Shown here piece by piece: positions 1-7,500 of a DNA stretch of 9,580 nt (position 1 is its first letter; every line of letters starts with the position of its first letter). Below the pieces are notes generated by a model. It was not told the DNA's origin. It was given only the letters and a program-made list of their open reading frames with translations, and did not search any database. The position numbers and the translations under genes were made by a program. This stretch comes from Anaerolineae bacterium (GTDB taxonomy: Bacteria > Chloroflexota > Anaerolineae > B4-G1 > SLSP01), in NCBI GenBank assembly GCA_016934645.1, contig JAFGSL010000559.1, positions 1 through 9,580 on the forward strand, in the 5' to 3' direction.

Positions 1-1233
1 CGCCTGGCGAATATGCAGGCCAGCGCGATGAACCTGCTGGCCTACGAGCACGCGCAGGGCAATATCTCGCTAGAGCAATACATCGCAGCGGGGCAGCAGG
101 TACAGGCAATTAACGAAGACAGCCTGGCCGGTTACCAGGCTGTGGCCGGGGTGGTTCAGGAAGCGACAAATTCGTATGGGGGACTGAGCGCGGCCACGGC
201 GGATTTGCCCGGCGCGATGCACGACGCGGCCACGGCAGCATTGGAGACCGCAGCGGCACAGGAGGAAATGGCGCGACGTGCGGCGGAGGCCTGGGAGACC
301 TTTGCAGGGAACGTGCAGACAGGGGTCGCCAACGCGCTGGAAGCGTACAAGTCTGGCAACGTCGAGATGCTGGCCGACCAACAGCGCGCGCTCGGTGAGA
401 TGCTATGGAATCAGACCGATCAGATGCAGGGGATGGGCCAGATCACCAATGATCAGGCGATGGAGATGAAGTCGGCTCTGGCCGGGGAGTTCGGTATCGT
501 GGTGGACGAGACGAAACTGGCGACCGACGAACTGCTGAAATTATTCAACGATTGGGCCAGCGGAGGGCAGACTGCGGCAGATGATGTCGTGGATTTCATC
601 CAGAACATCGGGACGGAGAGCGCAACGTTAAAAGCGAATGCCGAGGGCGACATCGCCGCGCAGATTGCGGCGTGGCAGGATCTGCAATCCAGTACGGATA
701 CGTCAAGTCAAGAAATCATCAGCCTGACGAAGGAGCTCGGTGCGGAGGTCGATGAGAACGGTAATATCGTTGAGACCGCGTTAGGAGAGGCCGGGGGCGC
801 TGCTACGATGATGGCGGGCGACGTGGAGAGTGCATCCACGCGCGCGGTGACGGCAATTGATGGGATCAGCAGAGCTATCGAAAACTTGCCGGAGTACAAG
901 AAGGTCGAGATTGAGGTGGAGAAGACGGGCGACGAGGCGTTTGATTTTGGCTCACCAAATTTCCGCTTTTACTATGCGTTAGAACGTTTGGTGGATTACG
1001 CCGATGCGCACCCGGTGGAAATCGACGTCGCCAGCCGGATGGACGGCGGGATGGGACTCGGTGCAGCGGCGATGACGTCCCTAGCCCCGGTAACATCGCC
1101 GACGCCGGTGAGCGGCGGGATGTATGATCAGCGGCAGTATAGCGTGAGTCTACCGGTGACGGCGGTACAGGATGCGCTGGACATCGAGCAGTTGGCGCAG
1201 CGGGTAGTGGCGTTGATCAGGAATAGAGCATGA
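1..1233 (+). CDS. Tail tape measure protein, C-terminal part (5' truncated by window edge)
   Basis: The reading frame is open from base 1 to the TGA at 1231-1233 (410 codons, the first ATG being the fifth). Nothing marks base 13 as a true start: no Shine-Dalgarno is visible and the frame runs off the window, so this is the end of a longer gene. The protein is mostly Ala/Gln/Glu-rich predicted helix (for example the QEEMARRAAEAWETF stretch around 268-312), with no signal peptide or catalytic motif. The last ~80 codons change to a Gly/Pro/Ser linker (SPTPVSGG, ~1090-1120) and a short tail ending VVALIRNRA, an ending I associate with tape measure proteins. In siphophages this protein fills the tail tube, fixes its length and takes part in DNA ejection. 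The identification rests mainly on position directly upstream of Dit-like and hub-like genes. It could instead be another long helical tail protein, but the order makes that less likely. Confidence 0.78.
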   Translation, partial: RLANMQASAMNLLAYEHAQGNISLEQYIAAGQQVQAINEDSLAGYQAVAGVVQEATNSYGGLSAATADLPGAMHDAATAALETAAAQEEMARRAAEAWETFAGNVQTGVANALEAYKSGNVEMLADQQRALGEMLWNQTDQMQGMGQITNDQAMEMKSALAGEFGIVVDETKLATDELLKLFNDWASGGQTAADDVVDFIQNIGTESATLKANAEGDIAAQIAAWQDLQSSTDTSSQEIISLTKELGAEVDENGNIVETALGEAGGAATMMAGDVESASTRAVTAIDGISRAIENLPEYKKVEIEVEKTGDEAFDFGSPNFRFYYALERLVDYADAHPVEIDVASRMDGGMGLGAAAMTSLAPVTSPTPVSGGMYDQRQYSVSLPVTAVQDALDIEQLAQRVVALIRNRA

Positions 1234-1273
1234 TCTTCGGAATGATAGGATGAGAACATGATCTTCGGAATGA
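1225..1273. repeat. 21-bp direct repeat spanning the tape measure stop codon
   Basis: Bases 1225-1245 and 1253-1273 are the same 21-mer with one mismatch, sharing the exact 17-base core catgatcttcggaatga, at a period of 28 bases. The first copy contains the TGA stop of the tape measure gene. The core begins catgatc, as does the start of the next gene (1353-1359, catgatc), so it could be a small duplication of a gene boundary. No function can be assigned. Confidence 0.85.
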
Positions 1274-1276
1274 CGG

Positions 1277-1309
1277 GGGAGAGCACCACGGATATGAGAA
1301 ATGGACGAT
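1277..1309 (+). repeat. Dispersed intergenic repeat, copy 1
   Basis: This stretch matches 4363-4395 at 29 of 33 positions. The best part, accacggatat followed by agaaat and gacgat, matches at 23 of 25. It sits in the 120-base spacer after the tape measure gene. Its core 'accacgga' resembles degenerate repeats I recall from intergenic DNA of several environmental bacterial phyla, which would suggest host-derived DNA inside the tail cluster; that link is unverified. Directly after it is a short palindrome, ccgcgaacgcgg (1313-1324). Confidence 0.8.
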
Positions 1310-1340
1310 AGACCGCGAACGCGGAAAACAGGCAATGGGC

Positions 1341-1346
1341 GGAGAG
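1341..1346 (+). promoter_or_regulatory. Ribosome binding site of the Dit-like gene
   Basis: GGAGAG lies seven bases upstream of the ATG at 1354, a good Shine-Dalgarno position. The frame has a stop at 1309-1311 and no ATG, GTG or TTG codon between that stop and 1354, so this site fixes the start. Confidence 0.75.
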
Positions 1347-1353
1347 TGAGTGC

Positions 1354-2751
1354 ATGATCCTACGCATCACGGATGGGACGACGACGATCAATTTGAATGG
1401 AGGGACGAATAGTTTCTATCTCTCCGAATCCTACGCACCAGTGGCGCCGGAGTTGAGTGTGATTGAGGCGAGGGCGCAGGCGGTGCGCGATGGGGGGGAT
1501 GTGACGGCGGTCACGCAGCGCAATGTGGTGGAGACGGTGACGCTGGCGGTGGCGGCGACGGCGTTCTCGACGGTGCAGACGGCGTTGCGCGGGTTGGAGA
1601 CGTTGTTGTACCAGGCGCAGCACCGGCAGAGCACGGGCAAGGGCGCGCAGGTGTGGGTGGAGTATCGCGCGGCGGACAGCGGCGACGTGTACCGCAGTGA
1701 GTTGTTGTACGGGCGGGTCGAGCCGGATCCGGAGACGGGTTCGGCGACGTGGATCGCGGCGAGCGCGCTACGCTGCACGGTGATGTGGCAGCGGAGGTTT
1801 TATTGGGAGGGCGCGCGCACCGAGTTGGCGCTGGACAATACCAGCACGCCCAGCAAGGCGACGGGCGGCGTGACGATTTACAATCACGACGATGCCGGCA
1901 GCGGGCACGACAATTACGTGGACATCGCCGCCGGCGACGTGAGTGGGGTGCTGCCCGCTCCGGCGGAGATCTCGCTGTATAACAGTTACAACAGCGCGAC
2001 GCGCACGTATGATGTGCACATTGCCAACAATATTTTTGCCTCTCCTACCACGTTGACGCATATCCTGGAAGCTGAAAACTGTAGCTACGTAGCCGGGAGT
2101 GCGGCAGCTACGGTCAATGCTGATTCCAGCAACGGTTATTATCAGACTGCGACGTGGGCAGCCAGTATCGAGACAACGGCATTCGATTGGAATTTAAGCG
2201 CGGCGTTTTTGGCAACCACGAAGGGAAATAGATTCCGCGTTTTAGGTCGAGTCGTGGGAGCGACATCGAATTTACGCGCGCGACTGAAAATATTGCTGTC
2301 GCTCACGACAATCGCCGAGACAGCGGAGGTGGACGTCGCGGACGGCTTGGTCGATTTTGGGATCGTACAGCTACCGCCCTATCTCACCGGGGAGACCGAT
2401 TTGTACGCATTGACATTCCGGCTGAGCGGTCGTTGTGCCGGAGGCGCGACATTCATTCTCGATTATTTGCAATTCACGCCCCTGGATAGTTATCGCGTGT
2501 TGGTCCCCAGGGGCTACGGCGTAGCTTACACGACGACGCTCGTCGACAACGGTATTACGGGTGCACTGTACGTCGATTGTGCAGGTTCCGGCAAGACCGG
2601 TCTCTATATCGCCCACGGCAGTCCGGTGATGCTCTGGCCGAGCGTGGCGCAGCGGTTGTATTTCCTCTGCAAGAATAGTTCCGGTGCCCCAGACATCGTG
2701 CGCACGCACACGGTGCGGGTATATTACCGGCCACGGTTGTTGACAATCTAA
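1354..2751 (+). CDS. Distal tail (Dit)-like protein with a carbohydrate-binding-like domain
   Basis: This is a 465-residue protein with no signal peptide. Residues 1-~155 form a beta-rich segment (VTAVTQRNVVETVTLAV, then a helix with LRGLETLL, then WQRRFYWEG at 145-153) that I take as the Dit-type core, which forms the ring joining tail tube and tail tip. Residues ~237-376 look like a separate beta-sandwich: they open with LEAENCSYVAG and close with FILDYLQFTP, which resembles the first and last strands of CBM6/CBM35-type modules (EAE... and ...DYIEF). The last ~90 residues (VPRGYGVAYTTTLVDNG onward, ending VYYRPRLLTI) return to a core-like beta fold. Dit proteins enlarged by carbohydrate-binding modules are known from siphophages and can help adsorption. 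GC content falls sharply near base 2000 (see findings). The gene follows the tape measure and precedes the hub-like gene, as expected for Dit. The family call is from recognition of pattern and synteny, without a profile search. Confidence 0.65.
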   Translation: MILRITDGTTTINLNGGTNSFYLSESYAPVAPELSVIEARAQAVRDGGDVTAVTQRNVVETVTLAVAATAFSTVQTALRGLETLLYQAQHRQSTGKGAQVWVEYRAADSGDVYRSELLYGRVEPDPETGSATWIAASALRCTVMWQRRFYWEGARTELALDNTSTPSKATGGVTIYNHDDAGSGHDNYVDIAAGDVSGVLPAPAEISLYNSYNSATRTYDVHIANNIFASPTTLTHILEAENCSYVAGSAAATVNADSSNGYYQTATWAASIETTAFDWNLSAAFLATTKGNRFRVLGRVVGATSNLRARLKILLSLTTIAETAEVDVADGLVDFGIVQLPPYLTGETDLYALTFRLSGRCAGGATFILDYLQFTPLDSYRVLVPRGYGVAYTTTLVDNGITGALYVDCAGSGKTGLYIAHGSPVMLWPSVAQRLYFLCKNSSGAPDIVRTHTVRVYYRPRLLTI

Positions 2752-2779
2752 GTAGGCGGTAGACGGTAGACGGTAGACA
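2752..2779 (+). repeat. Four tandem 7-bp units between Dit-like and hub-like genes
   Basis: The spacer is made almost entirely of gtaggcg, gtagacg, gtagacg and gtagaca in a row. It begins at the base after the Dit-like TAA and ends three bases before the next ATG. Heptamer tandem repeats are a known class of short intergenic repeats in some bacteria. Because 7 is not a multiple of 3 and the array is untranslated, copy changes would alter only the distance between the two genes. Confidence 0.9.
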
Positions 2780-2782
2780 GGG

Positions 2783-4369
2783 ATGGATATTCAACCGGAA
2801 TTCGAGAGCCGCAATTTTACGGATACGTTGAATTTCCCCGACGTGGTTTTCAGCGTGCAGCGTTACGACTGGCACGTGGTGGGTGGTCCACGCCAGGCGA
2901 CAGTGACGGCAAAGGGGAACGAATGGGCCATCTGGGAGCTATTGAATTGGTTGCGCGCACCGGTGACGCTGCGGGATGACGAGGGCAGCGCGCGCTGGTG
3001 GGGGTATTTACACACGGTCGATATTCAGGTCGGCGCGATCCAGGTCGGCGTGAGTTTAGAGAGCATGTACAACCGGGTGAACGTGGTGTACGGTTACCTC
3101 GCGCCCGGATCAGCTACGGCGGGCACGCGGGCGAATACCGGCTGGGCGCAGGACGATGACGGGGTAAGTGCTTACGGCACGCGCGAACTCAAATACAGCC
3201 TCTCCGAGGCCAGCCCGGAAAGCGCGGAGCAGACGCGCGACACACTCCTAGAGGCGCTACGCTACCCCAGTCCAACCCTCGTGCCCAACTACGGACAAAG
3301 CGACCTACGGGCCACGCTTACGTTGCACGGCTGGTGGGATACGCTGGATTGGCAGTATTACGCGCAGACGGCGGGCCTGGAGGAGCACCAGGTGAAGGGC
3401 GAGATCGTGCAGGTGGGCAACAGCACGGTGGAGAGGCTGGCGCAGGAGTTCCAGTTGGGCAGCGCGCTGACGTGGGAGAGTTACGCGCTGCACGTGCGGG
3501 CGAAGGTGCTGGCGGGGACGTGCACCGACAATCTGGAGCTTTCGCTGTACAGCGACTCCGGCGGTGCGCCGGGGGCGTTATTGTGCGGAGCCGAGGTCGG
3601 GGATACGATCGACGAGAACATTGAGTGGGTCTCGGCGGTACCTTCTTCCAGGGTCACCCTCAGCCCGGGTACAACGTACTGGCTGATGATCGAGCGCACC
3701 GGCAGTCTGGATAATACGAATTACTTCGGCGTGGGGATCGACGACACGGCGAGTTACGCACGCGGGACGTTGTACGCCTACGCGAGCGGGGCGTGGAGCG
3801 AGTACGATGGCGATCCGGCTACCGGAGGAACGCAGCCGGTGGCGTTGACGTTCCAGGTGACGGGTGTATGGGAGACGACGGACCAGATCGAAGACATCGT
3901 GGACGACGAAGGGCAGTTCTTGACGGATTGCGAGATCGAGGATGAGAGCGCGGTCTATGCCAGTCCGTACCGTGACGGCGATGGGATGGCCGGGACCGAG
4001 ATCGCCAAATTGCTGACGGTGGGCACGACGGCCAGCCGGCGATTGCTGGCCGAGGTGACGGCGGCGCGCGTGTTGCGCGTCTATCTTGAACCGGAGCAGA
4101 GCAGCAGCAACATCGAGCTGTACATGGATAACGCCGGCGTGTTGTACGGGAAGTGGAGTGATCACTCCCTCGGCGGCGACGTTTCGCCGGTGGGCAAGTG
4201 GTGCCAGTTGAAGGATTGGCCCAGCACGGTGGATATGAACCTGCTGGCGGATCCGTCCGTCTTTTTCATCGAGTACGCGGAGTTCGACGTAGAGCGCGGG
4301 GCGTGGGTGAATGTGACCCCGCGCGGGGCACCGACGCCGTGGGAGTTGGCGCAGTTGGTGCAGGGATAG
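2783..4369 (+). CDS. Tail hub / tail-associated (Tal)-like protein with inserted lectin-like domain
   Basis: This is a 528-residue protein. The ATG is the first possible start after the in-frame TAG at 2774-2776, but only GGG directly abuts it, so there is no properly spaced Shine-Dalgarno. Residues 1-~110 (VVFSVQRYDWHVVGGP, then WAIWELLNWLRAPV, then WWGYLHTVDIQVGAIQVGVS) resemble the N-terminal domain of phage baseplate-hub proteins that cap the tail tube. Residues ~210-345 form an extra domain with AQEFQLGS, LELSLYSDSGGAPGALL and LSPGTTYWLMIE. This is the pattern of 'choice-of-anchor R'-type beta-sandwiches. The rest (ALTFQVTGVWETTDQIEDIV from 354) resumes the core, and it ends in WELAQLVQG. 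No peptidase or lysozyme catalytic motif is evident, so a lytic role is not supported. The protein probably connects Dit to the fibre encoded next. A generic minor tail protein remains possible. Confidence 0.62.
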   Translation: MDIQPEFESRNFTDTLNFPDVVFSVQRYDWHVVGGPRQATVTAKGNEWAIWELLNWLRAPVTLRDDEGSARWWGYLHTVDIQVGAIQVGVSLESMYNRVNVVYGYLAPGSATAGTRANTGWAQDDDGVSAYGTRELKYSLSEASPESAEQTRDTLLEALRYPSPTLVPNYGQSDLRATLTLHGWWDTLDWQYYAQTAGLEEHQVKGEIVQVGNSTVERLAQEFQLGSALTWESYALHVRAKVLAGTCTDNLELSLYSDSGGAPGALLCGAEVGDTIDENIEWVSAVPSSRVTLSPGTTYWLMIERTGSLDNTNYFGVGIDDTASYARGTLYAYASGAWSEYDGDPATGGTQPVALTFQVTGVWETTDQIEDIVDDEGQFLTDCEIEDESAVYASPYRDGDGMAGTEIAKLLTVGTTASRRLLAEVTAARVLRVYLEPEQSSSNIELYMDNAGVLYGKWSDHSLGGDVSPVGKWCQLKDWPSTVDMNLLADPSVFFIEYAEFDVERGAWVNVTPRGAPTPWELAQLVQG

Positions 4370-4395
4370 AACCACGGATATTAGAAATAGACGAT
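4363..4395 (+). repeat. Dispersed intergenic repeat, copy 2
   Basis: This is the partner of 1277-1309, with 29 of 33 bases identical. It includes the TAG stop of the hub-like gene (4367-4369). Both copies lie on the same strand and follow a gene end. The mismatches are scattered, which suggests an old or degenerating repeat family rather than a fresh duplication. Confidence 0.8.
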
Positions 4396-4401
4396 GTGGA
4401 T

Positions 4402-4479
4402 TAACTGACGTTTTGCGGGGTGATTACGCGCGTATTCGGAGCAGGATTTACGGGGTGTTAGGATGCAAAACGACCGTTA
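4402..4479. repeat. Imperfect inverted repeat with central palindrome
   Basis: The arm 4402-4416 (taactgacgttttgc) pairs with 4465-4479 (gcaaaacgaccgtta) at 13 of 15 positions, including an unbroken 8 bp. The 48-base loop contains the perfect 10-bp palindrome tacgcgcgta at 4425-4434. It lies in the longest gene-free stretch of the window (4370-4537). There is no T-run after the right arm, so it is not a standard terminator. I see no convincing -35/-10 promoter in this spacer. Confidence 0.55.
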
Positions 4480-4518
4480 AAGCGCGTTAGTAGGCATTAA
4501 CGATTAGTCAGCAGGGCC

Positions 4519-4535
4519 AGAGGAATAAGCGAAGG
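4519..4535 (+). promoter_or_regulatory. Ribosome binding region of the tail fibre gene (ambiguous)
   Basis: Two purine runs precede the ATG at 4538: AGAGGA (4519-4524, 13 bases away) and GAAGG (4531-4535, two bases away). Neither has ideal spacing. The in-frame TAA at 4526-4528 rules out any earlier start, so the ATG at 4538 is kept. Confidence 0.45.
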
Positions 4536-4537
4536 AT

Positions 4538-7500
4538 ATGCAGGTTACTGAGATTTTGCAGGCGATCAAGCCCTACGTATTGGGGTGGATCGAGACGGGC
4601 GGGGAAGAGGGCGGATATGCGCCCAGCCCGCACGAGCTGGACGGCGCGCACCATATTGGGACGCTGACGACCAGCCAGTATCCCGACGCACTGCTGCGCG
4701 ACGGATCGCGCTCGTTGACGGGGAATCTGAGCGTTGAAGCGGGGATCACCATCGATGGCGTGGACCTCAGTGCCTTCAAGACGGCTTACGATAGCCACGT
4801 CCTCAACGCCAACGCGCACCATAACCAGGTGAGCCTGGATGCCAATGCCGATACGATCCTCTCGCTGAGCGTGCAGCAGCTCGGGCTGGATACGCAACTC
4901 GCCAATCGCGTATTCGCTGGTCCGACGAGCGGTGGGGCCGCTATACCAACGTTCCGCGCGCTAGTAATCGCCGACATTCCAGCATTGGGCGGGACGCCGA
5001 CACTGACGTTCACCACGAGCAACGCTGCCGGCAGCGCCAGCACGTATGTGCGCACAGACGCGAGCCTGGCAATCTTCGATGCGACCGCACCGACAACAAT
5101 CCAACCGGACGACGTGGCAACAGTGGGGAGCGCGACCTTTGCCGCCAGGCGCGATCACAAGCACGCGATTGTGACTGCAGCGCCGGGGAACCAGGCCATC
5201 GGTGATAGTGCTACCAAGGGCACAGCGACGTCATTCGCGCGGAGTGATCACAAGCACGGGATGCCGAGCTTTGCTACGCCGAGTGTAGCTCTGGGGACGG
5301 CGGCAGCGGCGGGGAGCGCGGCCACACTACTAAGGTCGGATTGTACAATCGTGGTCTTTGATGTGATGGTGCCGACAACGATCCAACCGGACGATACGGC
5401 GGCGACAGGCAGCGCGGCAGTCGCGGCGCGGCGCGATCACAAGCATGCAATTGTGGCAGCGGCGCCAGCGGCGAACAGCGTGAGCCTGGCGGTCAGTGCG
5501 GAGGGAACGGCGACCTCGTTCGCGCGCAGCGATCACTCGCATAGTTTGAGCCAGGCGATTGTGCCCACGTGGACGGGTTTGCATACGTTCAATGCCGGGA
5601 TTGATTTGGCAGGAACGCTAGAGTTCCAGGGGGCACAGAGCATTACCTCGACCTTCGGTGACTTAACGATTGCGCCAGCGGGCGATATAAAGTTGAATCC
5701 TACAGGCGCGCAAATTCGCGTGATGGCCTCACACACGTTACAATCTGACAACTACGCCAGCCAGACGACCGGCTGGGGCATTAGTTATGCTGGCGGGGCC
5801 GACTTCCGTTATTTATTCGCTGACGAGTTACACGTCAAGAGCTTCATCGCGGACCTGGAGCAGGCCCTGGCCGGTGGGCAGATTATCAGCAAGAGCGTGG
5901 CGATGTTGAGCCGTGACTTCACCGCTCCGGCTGCCGGTGGCACAACAACGTTATACGTGTGGGATCTACCGAGCGCAGAGAACATGGCGGTGTTCGAGTC
6001 TGGTGACATTGTACGCCTTCGGATGTTCTCGCGAGCCGGTGGGTCATTGACTGTGGCCGATTGTTGGGGTGTCGTCACATCTTATAGCAATTTGAGCGGT
6101 AAAGAGCAAAGCTGGACATTCACTCGCTCAAGTGGTGGGAATGCAGGTTCCATGTCAGCCTCTACCGTTGTAGCTGCGGATGCTCTTGTGTTGGATTATG
6201 GTACGACAGGCAATGGATTTTATGAAGTCAATGCGGTTGATGGGGCTTATGCAGAGAACTCGCCCTACAGTCAAATTGTGACCTGGGCAACTCACCCGGC
6301 GACTGGTCAGACCGTTCGGGTTCGCCTTGGAAATCTCTATGGAATTACGTCCACAACCGAATACGGCCTTTACGCTGGTGAAGGGGTTTCGGCAGGCGAT
6401 AGCTATCTGAGATTAACAGACCAAAACTTCGAGCTTCATAACCTTGACCTTGCCATGTACGATGATGGCAACGTGCAACGTATCGGGATGGACGCCGGGG
6501 CCGGTAGTAGCGAGGCCCTTATGTGGGCTGGTGAGAGTGAAAGTGATCCTGGTTTTGTCGTTTATGGTGACGGAACGGTGTGGCTCTCGACATTGGCAAT
6601 CTCCGGGCAGATGGGTGATATGCTGTTCACGCAGGCTGATGGTCTAGCCCTGTGGGGGCCGGGGTGCGCGATCACTCCAACAAGCTGGACATCTACACGC
6701 GGGCAGACAGCGACGATCTCCGGGGCGTTCCATGAGGTCGCGGGGCCGTGGGCGGGGAGTCGTGCGCTTGTGGTTGAGGGTGCTACAACGAACGTGATAC
6801 CTGACCCGATATTCGGTTATGGTGATTTGTCCGGGTGGTCAGTATATATTGGTGGGGCTACACGCGACACGTCGGTTTGCCTTTTTGGCAATGCGTCTGC
6901 AAGGGTAGTATCGGCGGGTGGAAACGGGGGACTGTACAAACATTATACTACTTCATCTGGTGGATCGTGGACGGCATCGGCCTACGTATACGTTGAGTCG
7001 TACACGTCTGGATATATCTATGTCCAGATGAGAATTCACTACACGGACGGAACTACAACAATAGTAAACACTGCTGCGGACGTGACAAAGATTTGCCAGT
7101 GGCAAAGACTGGTCGCCACTGCTACGGCTGACGGTGGCAAGACCGTTGATTATGTACAGACTTACGTGTACTCAGCGGCGGTTCCGACGCTAACTTTCTA
7201 TTTCGATGGGGTACAAGTAGAAAACAAAGCGTATGCGACTAGTTTGTGTTGGGGAGGTGCGGGAACTGGTTATGTCTGGAACGGCGATGGCACACCGCAC
7301 GCCAACACAAGTACGCGGACGTCAACGACTGTTACGTTCAATCCTCAAGGTGTAATAGATTTATCGTCCGGCAGTATCTCGATCTGGTTCCAAATGCCTT
7401 ATGACGCCGGTTCGGGAAGCTACACAAACACGCCCGGCATATTTCAATGGTGGGATACCTGGAACACGAATTCGTTTTATATTTGGCTAAGTAATACGCT

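Noticed and set aside
1230..1311. Two tiny frames (ATGATCTTCGGAATG...) in the direct repeat, of 7 and 17 codons, the first overlapping the tape measure stop as ATGA
   Set aside because: They are very short, lack good ribosome binding sites, and exist only because the repeat contains ATG. There is no support for translation.
1313..1324. Palindrome ccgcgaacgcgg as a terminator
   Set aside because: The stem is only 4-5 bp and no T-run follows, so it is not a credible intrinsic terminator.
2783..4369. Tail-associated lysin in the hub-like protein
   Set aside because: I saw no NlpC/P60, M23 or lysozyme-type catalytic motif; the extra domain looks adhesive instead.
3578..4375. A 265-codon open frame on the minus strand opposite the hub-like gene
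   Set aside because: It is Arg/His/Pro-rich with no recognisable domain and lies opposite a well-supported + strand gene in GC-rich DNA, where such long antisense frames are common. It is unlikely to be real.
4370..4537. A promoter for the fibre gene
   Set aside because: I found no hexamer pair with reasonable -35/-10 matches and 16-18 base spacing. The spacer is better described by its repeats.
4994..5554. Repeat array as CRISPR
   Set aside because: The repeats keep the reading frame, vary at many positions and encode a protein consensus. There are no constant DNA repeats with unique spacers.
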